DNA of 64,000 bases from Aciduliprofundum sp. MAR08-339 (GCF_000327505.1 NC_019942.1:1116001-1180000), one strand, 5' to 3'; positions 34,548-45,107 are shown, counted from the first letter of the stretch. Notes: generated from the letters alone by a model not told the origin. A program made the numbers and translations.

Positions 34548-35510
34548 CTATAAATTTTTTTCTCCCACCCTCTCCAGTTCTTGGAATATGTTGTTCATAA
34601 GTTCCACAAAGTACCATGCCACCATGAGCTGGGCTATCTGTATTCCGTTAACGTACTCACTTCTATCAATTATGAAGTTCTCAAATCCTGTGTACTCCAT
34701 TATCCTTCTTTCCAAGGAGTCAATGGCATTGTGTGGGATAAGCCCGTCAAATATTATGCGAGATACCTTCTTCATGTAGTAAAAATCATCGCGATATGAA
34801 ATCATCATCGGTTTTTGTGAGGTATTTATAAGGGAGGATATGCTTAATGGTATCTGTATTCCGCTTAGAGGGAAATCAAGGCGTTTCATTATGGTTTCCA
34901 CAAGGTACGAGTTCTCCTCGTTGAATCGGGAGATATCTATTTTTATCACAATATCAGCGTATATCTTCTGGAAATCAATGTAACGTTTGTAGAAAGGCTC
35001 TCTTTCTCTTATTTCCTTTATGACATCCCGCTCCTCATATCCACGCTCTTTCACATCTCTCTTGATCTTCCATCTCCATTTGATCTCCCGTGATGGGTCC
35101 ACATAGATTTTCAGGTCTATGTACCTGCGCAGTTCATCGTAGAGTGTGTGCAGTCCCTCCACAATGACTATCTTCTTTGGCTCGAAAACCTCAGGGGGAT
35201 CAAATTTTCCCGTGCTATGGTTGTAAACAGGTTTTATGACGGGTTCACCCCTTTGCAGTGTTTTCAAATGCTCCCCCGCAAGTTTCAGGTTGTTTATCTT
35301 TGGATCCAGCGGAAGATGCCCTGTGCGCCTTCTCGTCTCCCTGTCTTCCGTGTGATAATCATCAAGAGAAAAGAAGGATACGAGTTCTTTTCCGAGAAGA
35401 TTTGCAATGCTCTTCGTTAAAGTGCTCTTTCCGCTGCCCGAATCTCCAGCAACGCCGATTATAAGCGAACCTTCGTATTCCTCAAGCCTTTTTCGAAACT
35501 CTCCCAGCAT
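34548..35510 (-). CDS. P-loop kinase of the phosphoribulokinase/uridine kinase family
   Basis: 320 residues. The first 205 or so form the kinase: Walker A GVAGDSGSGKSTLTKS near residue 20, the SLDDYHTEDRETRRRTG substrate region, KPVYNHSTGKFDPP and the Walker B-like strand IVIVEGLHTLYDE. These resemble phosphoribulokinases more than bacterial uridine kinases. The C-terminal 115 residues are not recognised. Archaeal relatives act as ribulose-phosphate kinases in the reductive hexulose-phosphate pathway, but no RuBisCO gene is here, so the substrate stays open. An ATTTTTATTC element suggests leaderless transcription. Confidence 0.82.
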   Translation of the reverse strand: MLGEFRKRLEEYEGSLIIGVAGDSGSGKSTLTKSIANLLGKELVSFFSLDDYHTEDRETRRRTGHLPLDPKINNLKLAGEHLKTLQRGEPVIKPVYNHSTGKFDPPEVFEPKKIVIVEGLHTLYDELRRYIDLKIYVDPSREIKWRWKIKRDVKERGYEERDVIKEIREREPFYKRYIDFQKIYADIVIKIDISRFNEENSYLVETIMKRLDFPLSGIQIPLSISSLINTSQKPMMISYRDDFYYMKKVSRIIFDGLIPHNAIDSLERRIMEYTGFENFIIDRSEYVNGIQIAQLMVAWYFVELMNNIFQELERVGEKNL

Positions 35511-35541
35511 TGTGGAATTAATGTAAAACGAGAATAAAAAT

Positions 35542-35922
35542 TTATGGCAGGATCACACTTTGCACAATGCCCAAGCATGTACGCTCCAATTTTCTTATTC
35601 TGTACTTGGCGAGCCAGTATTTCTCTCCTCTTTTTGATAATTCAATTCCAAGTGCGTTTAGAATTTCAACATCCTTGGAGGAGGTTATGTATCCCTCGTA
35701 TGAGCCGGCAGGAATGAAAAATGTTACGGGCAAAAAAATGTCAGATAGGGGAAGAGTACATCCCCTCGCTATCCTTGCTATGCACTCTTTGCTCACGGGA
35801 ATCTTCATGCTTCCCTCCCTTATGAGCGGATCTTCAAGCAGTTCCCTTATACACACCCTCTTTCTTATTATTTCCCGATTTATCTGCATTATTTCATGCT
35901 GCAGTATGTTCTCAATTACCAT
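35542..35922 (-). CDS. UPF0216 (DUF61) family protein
   Basis: 126 residues resembling the archaeal UPF0216/DUF61 family: N-terminal [21 protein letters not shown], the [14 protein letters not shown] region and the [25 protein letters not shown] segment near residues 64-89. Function is unknown throughout the family. The gene begins 7 nt inside the end of pdxS, so it is translationally coupled to it. Confidence 0.65.
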   Translation of the reverse strand: MVIENILQHEIMQINREIIRKRVCIRELLEDPLIREGSMKIPVSKECIARIARGCTLPLSDIFLPVTFFIPAGSYEGYITSSKDVEILNALGIELSKRGEKYWLAKYRIRKLERTCLGIVQSVILP

Positions 35923-36926
35923 CCTCTCTCCTGAAGTCTCTCGTTGAGTTGGGAAATCTCCTGTCCGTACATTCCCTTTAGACCCTTGGACACTTCCGCT
36001 ATGGTTTCCGGTTCATCGTAATGCATAACTGCCTCAACTATGGCTCTTGCCATCTCTTCGGGATTGGGGGATTTGAATATTCCTGAGCCCACAAAAACTC
36101 CATCTGCACCAAGGTTCATCATCAGGGCAGCATCTGCAGGGGTGGCAATTCCTCCGGCAGCAAAGTTTACAACCGGTAAGCGCTGAAGTTTCCTTATCTC
36201 AATTAACTCCTTGTACAGGCCTTCAATTATGTCATTTAGGGTGTATTTTCCAAAAACGGGCTCATGGGGATCCACTTCTGGAAGCATCCCGTTGAACTCC
36301 TTCACCTGTTTCAGCAGTTTCTCATAAGGTTCTGCATACTTTTTTGCTATCTTGTAGATTTCTGCCTCGTTCTTGTATTTTAACTCTTCAATGCCCCTGT
36401 TTACCAGGCGCATGTGTCTCACGGCTTCAATGACATTGCCAGTGCCTGCCTCTCCCTTGGTTCTTATCATGGCTGCTCCTTCCCATATTCTCCTTACGGC
36501 CTCTCCAAGGTTCCTGGCACCGCAGACAAAGGGTATGGTGAAATCTCTCTTATCTATGTGATAAAATGGATCTGCTGGTGTCAATACCTCGCTTTCGTCA
36601 ATCATATCAACTCCAAGTGCCTGAAGGGCAAGGGCCTCGTTAATATGCCCTATCCTTACCTTTGCCATCACGGGTATGCTAACAGCATCCATTATCTCCT
36701 GAATCTTGTTGGGATCCGCCATTCTTGCAACTCCACCAGCGGCACGGATATCCGCTGGAACACGCTCCAGAGCCATTACGGCCACGGCTCCAGCATCTTC
36801 AGCTATGGCAGCCTGCTCTGCATTTGTAACATCCATTATAACTCCACCTTTCTGCATCTTGGCGAATCCCCTCTTTATTAAATCGCTTCCATATCTTATA
36901 TTCTCCAGATTGAGATTAAATGGCAT
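35916..36926 (-). CDS. pdxS: pyridoxal 5'-phosphate synthase lyase subunit PdxS
   Basis: 336 residues, a TIM-barrel enzyme that condenses ribose 5-phosphate, glyceraldehyde 3-phosphate and ammonia to PLP. Landmarks are [18 protein letters not shown] with the catalytic Asp, [24 protein letters not shown] with the Schiff-base Lys, [21 protein letters not shown] and [21 protein letters not shown] 24-residue archaeal insertion precedes the KYTLND segment. The glutaminase partner pdxT is not adjacent. ATG 36926 follows GAGGTGAG; a TATA-like CCTAAATAAAG lies at 36961-36969. Confidence 0.96.
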   Translation of the reverse strand: MPFNLNLENIRYGSDLIKRGFAKMQKGGVIMDVTNAEQAAIAEDAGAVAVMALERVPADIRAAGGVARMADPNKIQEIMDAVSIPVMAKVRIGHINEALALQALGVDMIDESEVLTPADPFYHIDKRDFTIPFVCGARNLGEAVRRIWEGAAMIRTKGEAGTGNVIEAVRHMRLVNRGIEELKYKNEAEIYKIAKKYAEPYEKLLKQVKEFNGMLPEVDPHEPVFGKYTLNDIIEGLYKELIEIRKLQRLPVVNFAAGGIATPADAALMMNLGADGVFVGSGIFKSPNPEEMARAIVEAVMHYDEPETIAEVSKGLKGMYGQEISQLNERLQERGW

Positions 36927-36996
36927 TTTTCTCACCTCAATTCCGCCATGCCACGCATCTTTATTTAGGTTTCGTTAAAAAATAAAGAAGGAAAAA

Positions 36997-39828
36997 TTAC
37001 CTTTTCCTTCTGACAAAATAAACAACAAGGACGATAAGGAAGACGAGTAAAATTCCGTTTAATTCTGGTATGGGAACCATGGGCTCAGCTCTTGGCAGAT
37101 AATCCTTCGCGATGCCTCCGTCAATCACGTAGGGGTCATCCACGAATCCATCTCCGTTTCTATCCGGCGCAGTCCAGTCGCACCAGAAGTTACCCCCTGC
37201 CGTAGAGTTCCAGTAGTTTTTGTGATAGGAATCCGATGTGGCATCGTAGGCCTGCACATGCGATGCGCTGTAATTCTCCGTGGCGCCGTTGTTGTAGTAG
37301 AAAGAGTTGTCTGTAATGAGTATATTGTTTGCGTAGGGATTCATTATTGCTACGCCATAACCGCCGTTTTCCAGTATGAGATTTTCCTCCATGTATATAT
37401 CGTATGAGTAATCATACTGGGAATATGTGTCATTTATCAGCACTCCCTCATTGCTGTTGTGTGCGATACCATTTCCTATCAAATAAAGATCCCATGAAGT
37501 ATCAATATATGCGCCCACGGCGTTGTAGCTCAGAGTGTTGTTGATTACGGTGACGCTGGAGGATATGTAAATGTTCAATCCGTAGTGGCTGTTGTGGAAC
37601 ATGGTGCTGTTTTTGATTGTAGTATCTTGGATATTGTACAGGTGCACACCGTCCCCATCGTTCCATGATACTTCAGTGTTTACAATCCATGCATCAGCCC
37701 ACGTACTAGCCCCTCTAACCGACACACCGTGGTCATGATTCCCAGTGATTTTGCTGTTGTTAATGATGGAAGTATGTGGGTAGTACAGATAAACGCCGCC
37801 CATGGAATTCCCGTAAATTTCGCTCCAGTTAAGCGTCAGCTCTCGGACAAAGTATCCATATATCCCCGAGTATGCATTGGAGGAGATGTTGCATCTGAGT
37901 ATGCTGTTGTAACTACCCCACACATAAATTCCATCCTTTCCGTTGTGCTTTACTTTTGAGTCCACTATGCTCGTGTGATTTGCGAGATTCTCAAATCTTA
38001 TTCCGTACCCGCTGTTATTTTCCACTGTGGCATTTTCAATCTCCACATACTCCGAGTAATTCAAAGAAATTCCACTTTCGCTGTTGTGATGCGCATAGCC
38101 CCAAACCACGCTGGAGTTGTCCGATTTTTCAAACAGCACACCAATATCGCTGTGGTGGAAAGAGGAATGAAGAAAATTCACCCACGATGATTTATACGCA
38201 ACTGCGCCAACATGGCTGTCATAAAAGCCCAGATAGTGGAAATTCACAACGGATGAGGATGTTACATTCACCCCCTCGGTGCTGTTTGCCACATGCCCGG
38301 CAATCACAAGTACTGTGTGCGACGAAATAATATTCATTCCATGATCGTTATCGTCCAGAAGATTTCCATTGAGATAAATGTGCAAGGAGGAACTTATCTC
38401 CACCCCTATCGCATTGCCAGAGATGCGATTTTTATTGATGTAGAACTCCTCAGAGTTACCCACGCCCAATCCCACGGTGCTTCCATTCCGGAAGGTGTTG
38501 TATGTCACATTCACCCTGTTTCCTGTCAAAAATGCACCGTACTGCGTGTTTTCTATGAATTCATTGCCATTTACAGAAGTGTCGTTTATCAACTGTGCAT
38601 CAATGCCGTAGGAATTGCCCAAGAATTCATTATTTTCCAGCGTCAGATTATCCGAATTGCTTGTCCCGATTCCACGGGTGTTGTGCCAGAGAATATTCCC
38701 CGAAATTTCATCCAGAGTTGAAGCATGCGCAAAGATACCGTACGCTAAATAGGAGCAGTTGTTCCCAGTAATGCTCACAGAATCGGAATCATCCACATAG
38801 ATTCCATCCCTTGTGAATGCGCTTCCATCTCCGCGGCAGGTGTTGTTTTTAACCTCCACATAAGGGGATGTTTTCAGGTATATGCCCTCGTAACTCTTGT
38901 GCACATAATTCTCGGAGATATGATTGTAAGATGATGAGCTGAGATAAATCCCGTACATGCCGCGAATATCATTTCCTCGCAGATATGCGTTCCGAGACAG
39001 ATAGAGGTAAATCCCGTAATCTCCACCAGATACAGTGTTATTTGAGATTGTGTTTGTGTATATGCTACTCTCCACGTGAATGCCATGGCTTGAATCCGTA
39101 ATGGTGTTGTTGTGAATTGTTGAGTATCTCACGCTGTAAACATCAATACCTGAACTGCTGGAATTGTCCACAGTGTTATTCAAAATAATCACATTGCTGG
39201 AATAACTCACATATATACCATTCGCCTGCTGGCCGGAGACATCGTTACCCTCTATTTTTGCATTATCCGAATCCTCAACTCTAATGCCATTGTCCACCAG
39301 AGTATTGTCCAGAATCTCCACATCCGAAGATTTCACATATATCCCGGAGTTTCCATTTGAGTTAGTGGTTGTGCCTTCCGCCAGAATGTTCTGGGAATTG
39401 TAAATGTAAATCCCGGAATACTGATTATCATCGCTCTCCACATCTCTTATGGTTCCGTTGGCGGCGTTCCAGATTATTATTCCTCCGCCGGAGCCATAGG
39501 CGAATCCCCACACAAATTGAGCATTCTTCACGAGACAGTTCTCAATTCTGAAATAAGCGCTCGTGTTCCCAATGTAAATCCCCGCCGGTTTGCCTGATGC
39601 GTCAATCTCCCATCCAGAAATAACATAGGGATCGTTCTCAGTTCCGGAACCATATCTAACCCCGTGGACGGAATCAAAATCACTGTCTCCATCTATCCTT
39701 ATTATCCCTCTCTGTGTATAGGCAAGTGGGTCTTCAATCATGCCCTCCTCTGCACTGCCATAGGGAAACAAAAAAGCCATTCCCGAAAGCAGCAACAAAA
39801 TTGCAATCCCAAATGTATATACATTCAT
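36997..39828 (-). CDS. large secreted parallel beta-helix protein with C-terminal membrane anchor
   Basis: 943 residues. Residues 1-27 are a Sec signal peptide ending near YGSAEE. An N-terminal segment (YGSGTENDPYVISGWEID) is the usual entry to NosD/PbH1 proteins. From about residue 95 to 880 there are some 25-30 right-handed beta-helix coils of 22-24 residues with the pattern NNSSxxGIYVxxSxN, full of N-x-S/T sites. The end is PIPELNGILLVFLIVLVVYF-RRKR, a short proline motif, a helix and basic tail, like archaeal PEF/PGF-CTERM sorting signals. Likely a surface glycoprotein or glycan-binding protein. ATG 39828 follows GGAGGAGGG. Confidence 0.87.
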   Translation of the reverse strand: MNVYTFGIAILLLLSGMAFLFPYGSAEEGMIEDPLAYTQRGIIRIDGDSDFDSVHGVRYGSGTENDPYVISGWEIDASGKPAGIYIGNTSAYFRIENCLVKNAQFVWGFAYGSGGGIIIWNAANGTIRDVESDDNQYSGIYIYNSQNILAEGTTTNSNGNSGIYVKSSDVEILDNTLVDNGIRVEDSDNAKIEGNDVSGQQANGIYVSYSSNVIILNNTVDNSSSSGIDVYSVRYSTIHNNTITDSSHGIHVESSIYTNTISNNTVSGGDYGIYLYLSRNAYLRGNDIRGMYGIYLSSSSYNHISENYVHKSYEGIYLKTSPYVEVKNNTCRGDGSAFTRDGIYVDDSDSVSITGNNCSYLAYGIFAHASTLDEISGNILWHNTRGIGTSNSDNLTLENNEFLGNSYGIDAQLINDTSVNGNEFIENTQYGAFLTGNRVNVTYNTFRNGSTVGLGVGNSEEFYINKNRISGNAIGVEISSSLHIYLNGNLLDDNDHGMNIISSHTVLVIAGHVANSTEGVNVTSSSVVNFHYLGFYDSHVGAVAYKSSWVNFLHSSFHHSDIGVLFEKSDNSSVVWGYAHHNSESGISLNYSEYVEIENATVENNSGYGIRFENLANHTSIVDSKVKHNGKDGIYVWGSYNSILRCNISSNAYSGIYGYFVRELTLNWSEIYGNSMGGVYLYYPHTSIINNSKITGNHDHGVSVRGASTWADAWIVNTEVSWNDGDGVHLYNIQDTTIKNSTMFHNSHYGLNIYISSSVTVINNTLSYNAVGAYIDTSWDLYLIGNGIAHNSNEGVLINDTYSQYDYSYDIYMEENLILENGGYGVAIMNPYANNILITDNSFYYNNGATENYSASHVQAYDATSDSYHKNYWNSTAGGNFWCDWTAPDRNGDGFVDDPYVIDGGIAKDYLPRAEPMVPIPELNGILLVFLIVLVVYFVRRKR

Positions 39829-39900
39829 CAAAGCCCTCCTCCAAACCCTCCATCGGATCTATATCATTTAAACTTTTCTCATCTTCTCTGCTCAGAAACA

Positions 39901-39910
39901 ATTATATAGA
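39901..39910 (+). promoter_or_regulatory. TATA box of grpE-dnaK-dnaJ
   Basis: ATTATATAGA centred about 25 nt before the GTG at 39930, divergent from the beta-helix gene. No heat-shock operator could be recognised around it. Confidence 0.55.
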
Positions 39911-39929
39911 AGGCCCAGTTAGGACGTTT

Positions 39930-40454
39930 GTGAGAGTGTCAGAAAAGGAGGAAAATCTGGAACAAAACGGGAAATATAAAGGATCTGTTGAGAATTCCAA
40001 GAATGAGAATCTTGAAAGACTCCTAAGAGAGAGGGACGAGTTTCGTGATAAGTATCTTCGCAAACTGGCGGAGATGGATAACTATCGAAAGATGATGGAG
40101 CGGGAAATGGCCATGAAACTGGAAAACTGTCGGGCTGAAATTATTAAAGAATTTCTTGAGCCCTATGAGAGCCTTCAGAGGGCCATACAGATGCTACCTG
40201 AGAGGTACAGAGGGGGTGTTGAACTCATAATGAGACAGATGGAAAAGACCCTTAAAAATCTGGGTGTAGAAGAGATTTATGCCAAGGGGGAAAAATTTGA
40301 CCCTATGCTTCACGATGCAATAGGTGTGGTGGATGGCGAGGATGATGATATTGTTGTTGAGGTATATCAGAAGGGATATAGAATGAACGATAAGATTCTG
40401 CGCCATGCCAAGGTTTTAGTTTCAAAAAAGAAGGAGGTAGAGAAAGATGAGTGA
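39930..40454 (+). CDS. grpE: nucleotide exchange factor GrpE
   Basis: About 174 residues. A long N-terminal coiled coil (about residues 22-80, with [21 protein letters not shown]) is followed by the four-helix and beta-wing part, with the [20 protein letters not shown] signature and C-terminal [22 protein letters not shown]. It releases ADP from DnaK. The GTG at 39930 has a TATA box about 25 nt upstream; GTG 39936 is an alternative. The 3' end overlaps dnaK by 8 nt. Confidence 0.93.
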   Translation: MRVSEKEENLEQNGKYKGSVENSKNENLERLLRERDEFRDKYLRKLAEMDNYRKMMEREMAMKLENCRAEIIKEFLEPYESLQRAIQMLPERYRGGVELIMRQMEKTLKNLGVEEIYAKGEKFDPMLHDAIGVVDGEDDDIVVEVYQKGYRMNDKILRHAKVLVSKKKEVEKDE

Positions 40455-42228
40455 GAAGATTTTGGGAATAGATCTGGGAACGAGCAATTCCGCTGCGGCC
40501 GTTTACATCAACGGCTCGGTGAAGATGATACCCAGCGCCGAGGGTAACACCCTTTACGGTAAGGCGTTTCCATCGTATGTTGCCTTCACCAAGGATGGAC
40601 AGCTCTTGGTAGGAGAACCGGCAAGAAGACAGGCGCTCACCAATCCGGAGGGCACTGTTTACGCGTTCAAGCGCAAGATGGGCACAGATTACAAATACAA
40701 AATATACGGCAAAGAATACACTCCTCAGCAGCTCAGCGCGTTCCTTCTGCAGAAGATAAAGAGGGACGCTGAGGCGTTTCTCGGCGAGGAGATCAAGAAG
40801 GCAGTTATCACCGTTCCCGCTTATTTCAACGACAACCAGAGGCAGGCAACCAAGGACGCGGGCGAGATTGCAGGCCTTGAGGTGGTGCGCATAATAAACG
40901 AGCCCACCGCCGCAGCTCTTGCTTATGGAATAGACAAGGAGGACGAGGAACTGAAGATCATGGTTTTTGATTTCGGCGGTGGCACTCTGGATGTGACGAT
41001 AATGGAGTACGGAGGTGGAGTGTTTGAGGTTTTGAGCACCGCTGGAGATACAAATTTGGGTGGCACTGACATGGATAACGCAATAATCAACTGGCTTGTG
41101 GAGGAGTTCAAGAAGCAGGAGGGTGTAGATCTAAGTGACGATAAAAACGCATATATCCGTCTGAAGGAGGCGGCTGAGAAGGCAAAGATTGAACTCTCAA
41201 GTGTTTTGCAGACGGATATCAACTTGCCGTACATAACAGTGGTGAACGGTGAGCCGAAGCATCTCAATGTTACCCTGACAAGGGCAAAACTGGAGGAGCT
41301 TGTACGTCCCCTTGTGGAGAAATGTGGCAGAAGCATTGAAGCCGCGTTGAAGAATGCCGGTATATCAAAGGAAGAGGTTGATAAGATAATTCTCGTTGGC
41401 GGTCCAACTAGGATGCCCATCGTGCAGAAGTACGTGGAGGATTATATGGGCAAAAAAATTGAAAGGGGAATAGACCCAATGGAGTGCGTTGCCACCGGGG
41501 CTGCGATACAGGGCGGTGTTCTCTCTGGCGAGGTGAAGGACATAGTGCTTCTGGACGTCACACCATTAACTCTCGGCGTGGAGGTTCTTGGGGGCTTGGT
41601 TGAGCCCATTATTCCTGCAAACACCACAATCCCTGTGAGAAAGTCAAAGATTTTCACCACCGCCGCGGACAATCAGACCATGGTAACCATTCACATTGTT
41701 CAGGGCGAGCGCCCGATGGCGAAGGACAACGTCTCCCTCGGAATGTTCAACCTCACGGGCATTCCTCCCGCGCCGAGAGGCATTCCACAGATTGAGGTCA
41801 CGTTTGACATAGATGCAAATGGAATACTTCACGTAAGTGCAAAGGATCTGGGCACTGGAAAGCAGACGGGAATAACAATCAGTGCCTCATCAAAACTGTC
41901 CGATGAGGAAATTGAAAAAATGAAGAGAGAAGCGGAAAGATTTGCGGAGGAAGATAGAAAGAGAAGGGAGGAGATACAGAACAGGAATAATCTTGAACAG
42001 CTGATCTATGCAACCAAGCGCTCGCTGGAGGAGTACGGAGAGAAGATTCCCGAGGATGTTAAGAGGGACATTGAAGATGAGGTCAGGAAGGCAGAGGAGT
42101 CCCTGAGTAAGGGTACACCTGAAGAAATAAAGGAAGAACTTGAAACACTTTCAAAGAAGATTGAGAAAATAGGGCAGGCAATATACCAGCAGGGAGATCA
42201 AGGTAAGGGTGAATCCGCTGAGAAGTGA
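40447..42228 (+). CDS. dnaK: molecular chaperone DnaK (Hsp70)
   Basis: 593 residues. The ATPase domain carries [13 protein letters not shown] (phosphate 1), the [21 protein letters not shown] and [12 protein letters not shown] segments, [14 protein letters not shown] (phosphate 2) and [13 protein letters not shown]. The linker reads [15 protein letters not shown], and the substrate-binding domain and helical lid end in a short tail. It is slightly shorter than bacterial DnaK (about 610-640) and lacks a long C-terminal disordered tail. Part of a grpE-dnaK-dnaJ operon; such operons in archaea derive from bacteria. Confidence 0.98.
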   Translation: MSEKILGIDLGTSNSAAAVYINGSVKMIPSAEGNTLYGKAFPSYVAFTKDGQLLVGEPARRQALTNPEGTVYAFKRKMGTDYKYKIYGKEYTPQQLSAFLLQKIKRDAEAFLGEEIKKAVITVPAYFNDNQRQATKDAGEIAGLEVVRIINEPTAAALAYGIDKEDEELKIMVFDFGGGTLDVTIMEYGGGVFEVLSTAGDTNLGGTDMDNAIINWLVEEFKKQEGVDLSDDKNAYIRLKEAAEKAKIELSSVLQTDINLPYITVVNGEPKHLNVTLTRAKLEELVRPLVEKCGRSIEAALKNAGISKEEVDKIILVGGPTRMPIVQKYVEDYMGKKIERGIDPMECVATGAAIQGGVLSGEVKDIVLLDVTPLTLGVEVLGGLVEPIIPANTTIPVRKSKIFTTAADNQTMVTIHIVQGERPMAKDNVSLGMFNLTGIPPAPRGIPQIEVTFDIDANGILHVSAKDLGTGKQTGITISASSKLSDEEIEKMKREAERFAEEDRKRREEIQNRNNLEQLIYATKRSLEEYGEKIPEDVKRDIEDEVRKAEESLSKGTPEEIKEELETLSKKIEKIGQAIYQQGDQGKGESAEK

Positions 42229-42233
42229 CATCA

Positions 42234-43346
42234 ATGGGCAAGGATTACTATGAGATACTTGGCGTTTCAAGAAACGCCAGCAAGGAAGAGATAAAGAGGG
42301 CATACAGAAAACTGGCAAAGAGGTATCATCCTGATCTCAATCCAGAGAACAGGGAGGAGGCGGAGGAGAAATTCAAGGAGATCAGCGAGGCCTACGAGGT
42401 TTTAATGGATGATGAGAAACGAGCCATATACGATAGGTATGGTGAGGATGGATTGAAGGGAAGAGTATTTGGACAGGGCGGATTTTCTTGGAACGATTTT
42501 ACCCATTTTTCTGATCTCAATGACATATTTCAGGGATTTGACGAGTTTCTACGCAATATTTTTGGATTTTCCTACGGCAGTGAGAGGCACAGGGGCAGGG
42601 ATATATCGGCCAGGGTTAGCATATCCCTTAACGAGGTTGTAACTGGAACGGAGAGGGAGGTAAGGGTTAAGACCCATTTAACCTGTCCTGTGTGTCATGG
42701 TACGGGGGCCTCTCCAGGTTCGCGACCAAGAACATGTCCGGCCTGCGGAGGCACTGGTCAGAGGAGAAAGGTCCATCAAATGGGACCTGTTCAGTTCGTC
42801 TCGGTATCCACCTGTGATGTTTGCCATGGCAAGGGTGTGATCATAGACAAGCCCTGCTCAGAGTGCAGGGGAACCGGATTTGTTCTGGGCGAGAAAACAT
42901 ACAGGGTGAGCATACCCCCCGGAATGGAGGATGGGGGAGTTATTAAACTTTCCGGAAAGGGAGAGCCATCTCCAGATGGGGGGCCACCGGGGGATCTCTA
43001 TGTGCATGTGTCCGTTGATATGCCAGACTGGGTATGGCGAGAGGGTCTCGATCTGCATACACGCATAAAGATTCCCTATCCAGTGGCGGTTTTGGGAGGC
43101 GAGGTTGAGATAAGGACCCTTGAGGGCTTGGAGAAATTGAAGATTCCACCGGGAACGGAGAGCGGAAGCACCTTTGTGCTCAAGGGAAAAGGTTTACCTC
43201 CAAAGGGCGGAGGAAAAAGGAAAAACATGGTTGTGCACATTGAAATAGAGGTTCCAAAAAAGCTTAGCAAGAGGGGTAGAGAATTGGTAATGGAGTTGGG
43301 GAAGGAATTGAATGCAGAGACCAAGAATAGATGGTTCTCAAGGTGA
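42234..43346 (+). CDS. dnaJ: molecular chaperone DnaJ (Hsp40)
   Basis: 370 residues with full type I architecture: J domain (residues 1-70) with the HPD motif in RYHPDLNPE, a short G/F-rich region, four CxxCxGxG zinc repeats ([32 protein letters not shown] at about residues 152-218), and the C-terminal beta-domains. It delivers substrates to DnaK and stimulates its ATPase. ATG 42234 was chosen over GTG 42225, which overlaps the dnaK stop. Confidence 0.97.
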   Translation: MGKDYYEILGVSRNASKEEIKRAYRKLAKRYHPDLNPENREEAEEKFKEISEAYEVLMDDEKRAIYDRYGEDGLKGRVFGQGGFSWNDFTHFSDLNDIFQGFDEFLRNIFGFSYGSERHRGRDISARVSISLNEVVTGTEREVRVKTHLTCPVCHGTGASPGSRPRTCPACGGTGQRRKVHQMGPVQFVSVSTCDVCHGKGVIIDKPCSECRGTGFVLGEKTYRVSIPPGMEDGGVIKLSGKGEPSPDGGPPGDLYVHVSVDMPDWVWREGLDLHTRIKIPYPVAVLGGEVEIRTLEGLEKLKIPPGTESGSTFVLKGKGLPPKGGGKRKNMVVHIEIEVPKKLSKRGRELVMELGKELNAETKNRWFSR

Positions 43347-43366
43347 CCAATGATGACTTCTTGGTT

Positions 43367-44461
43367 CTAAAGAACTCCAATGAGCATGACAATCAAGAGT
43401 GTTATGATAAAATAGGGTAGCGAGTACTTGTGAAATTGAAGCATCCACCTTCTATCCTTCACGAATCTCAGGGCTATCAGGTTTGCCAGGGATGCTATAA
43501 TGGTGCCGTTACCTCCAATGTTTACTCCGTATATCAATTCCTTGAAATCCGTGGTGAAATTTCCAAGGAGAATCGCGGAGGGTACGTTGCTCATAAACTG
43601 GGAGAATAGAGCTCCATAGAGAAACGCATTTACACCGCTCATCTTTTGGGCACTCAGAAAATTGTTGATAATGGATATATGGCCCAGCGCGTTGAAATCT
43701 ATGAAGAAGAGAAGGAATATGATTAGCAATGCCCAATCCACATGCATATAGGATTTTTTTCCGTAAATCAGATAAACCAAGAATACCAAGGGAATGAGAT
43801 ACATCTCAAGACGCAGATCCATAAAGACCACGAGCAAAATCAAAAGTGAAATTGAAATGATTCCCAGGGACCTGTCTTTTTCCCACAGCTCCTGCACATT
43901 CAATTTTTTCATGCATTTTGTGGGAAAGGAGAAAAATGCAAAGATTAGAAGAACCACAAGCATAAGTGTGCTTAGGGGTAACAGATAGTATATGAACTCT
44001 AAAAATCCAACACCCCATATCTGCCATAGATACAGGTTTTGGGGGTTTCCTATCGGGGTCAGGGCAGATCCGGCGTTGACTGCAAGTGCCTCAAAAATGA
44101 TCATCTTTCTTATGTCCTTTGCTATATATTTTTGTAGGGAGAGGGTTAGAGGAACAAGCACGAGAAGTGTCACATCGTTGGTCACAATCATTGATAGGAA
44201 GAAGGAGATTATTATGAGAATGACTGCGAGATTCCTCTCCTTTTTGACCTTTCCGATCATTTTTGATGCAACGATGTCAAGGTATCCACTATCCCTCATC
44301 GTGGTGGTTATCAGAAACAGGGCTGCCAGAGTGAGCCAGGTATTCCAATTGATAAAGTAGGGGTATTGGGAAATTAGGTTTGGAGCGATGAGCGTGATGA
44401 TCAGCAAAAGCAGGAGTGATGCGATTAGAGTGTAATCCTTTTTCAAGGATTTAAATTCCAT
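43367..44461 (-). CDS. ArsB/NhaD-superfamily permease
   Basis: 364 residues, about ten membrane helices over the whole length. The ion-transporter superfamily motifs are visible: the first repeat SMIVTNDVTLLVLVPL and AVNAGSALTPIGNPQNLYLW, and the second SQFMSNVPSAILL followed by GVNIGGNGTIIASLANLIAL. Members export arsenite or exchange sodium, anions or dicarboxylates; the substrate cannot be inferred. There is no ArsR or ArsA neighbour. A minus-strand ATTTTATTT element at 44485-44493 suggests a leaderless transcript. Confidence 0.9.
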   Translation of the reverse strand: MEFKSLKKDYTLIASLLLLLIITLIAPNLISQYPYFINWNTWLTLAALFLITTTMRDSGYLDIVASKMIGKVKKERNLAVILIIISFFLSMIVTNDVTLLVLVPLTLSLQKYIAKDIRKMIIFEALAVNAGSALTPIGNPQNLYLWQIWGVGFLEFIYYLLPLSTLMLVVLLIFAFFSFPTKCMKKLNVQELWEKDRSLGIISISLLILLVVFMDLRLEMYLIPLVFLVYLIYGKKSYMHVDWALLIIFLLFFIDFNALGHISIINNFLSAQKMSGVNAFLYGALFSQFMSNVPSAILLGNFTTDFKELIYGVNIGGNGTIIASLANLIALRFVKDRRWMLQFHKYSLPYFIITLLIVMLIGVL

Positions 44462-44540
44462 CGCATGGTATATGTTTTTGAAGCAAATAAAATCATCTGT
44501 GTTCCCAAAAATTAAAAATCCCCGATATCATGTCCTTTTT

Positions 44541-45107
44541 ATGTGGCAGGAAATAGCCAAATTTGGGCGCAAGCTTGTGGAGCAGGGCCTCGTGAGTTCA
44601 CATTTCGGCAATATAAGCGTAAGAGTTGGGGATTATATGTACATAACGCGCTCTGGAAGCATGCTTGATGAGATAACCAAGGATGATGTTGTTCGTGTTT
44701 CTGTGTACGAGCCCACATCGCTGGATCTCATTGCATCCTCGGAGGTCACGGCCCACAGGATGATATACCAGAACACATCCGCGCTTGCCATAATTCATGA
44801 CCACTCTCCCTTTGCCGTTGTGGAGTCCCTAATCCACAGGGAAATGGGAAGGGATAGAATTGTGCCAATAGATTCTGAGGGTTCTTATTTCCTGCATGAC
44901 ATACCAATAGTGGATGGTGGCATAGGTACTGAGAGGATGGCAAGGAATCTAGCGGAGGCATTGCAGCAGAGAAAGGCGGCGGTGGTGTACTCCCATGGGG
45001 TTTTTGCCCGTGGAAGCATACTTGAGGATGCCTATGTGGTAGCAAGTATGGTGGAGCACTCCTGCAAGATGCTCTACTATTTTGATATGTTGAAGAGCCA
45101 CAAGTGA
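44541..45107 (+). CDS. class II aldolase/adducin family protein
   Basis: 188 residues, similar in size to fuculose-phosphate aldolase. Visible are LVSSHFGNISVRVGDYMYITRSG, the ASSEVTAHRMIYQ region with the catalytic acid, and the zinc histidines in AIIHDHSPFAVV and VVYSHGVFARG. Archaeal relatives act on L-fuculose 1-phosphate, ribulose phosphates or in riboflavin and methionine-salvage side pathways. The start is supported by an ATTAAAAAT element 26 nt upstream. Confidence 0.87.
   Translation: MWQEIAKFGRKLVEQGLVSSHFGNISVRVGDYMYITRSGSMLDEITKDDVVRVSVYEPTSLDLIASSEVTAHRMIYQNTSALAIIHDHSPFAVVESLIHREMGRDRIVPIDSEGSYFLHDIPIVDGGIGTERMARNLAEALQQRKAAVVYSHGVFARGSILEDAYVVASMVEHSCKMLYYFDMLKSHK

Noticed and set aside
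38293-38721. Open frame opposite the beta-helix gene
   Set aside because: It lies entirely inside the 943-residue gene on the other strand and shows no domain, promoter or ribosome binding site. Its length follows from the repetitive composition of the beta-helix gene.
36997-39828. Repeat-rich stretch that might be a CRISPR or tandem repeat array
   Set aside because: The periodicity of about 66-72 nt is that of 22-24-residue beta-helix coils; the nucleotide units are not identical and there are no constant repeats with unique spacers.
39714-39929. Upstream extension of grpE
   Set aside because: The stretch overlaps the beta-helix gene start and contains the grpE TATA box; its residues are not GrpE-like.
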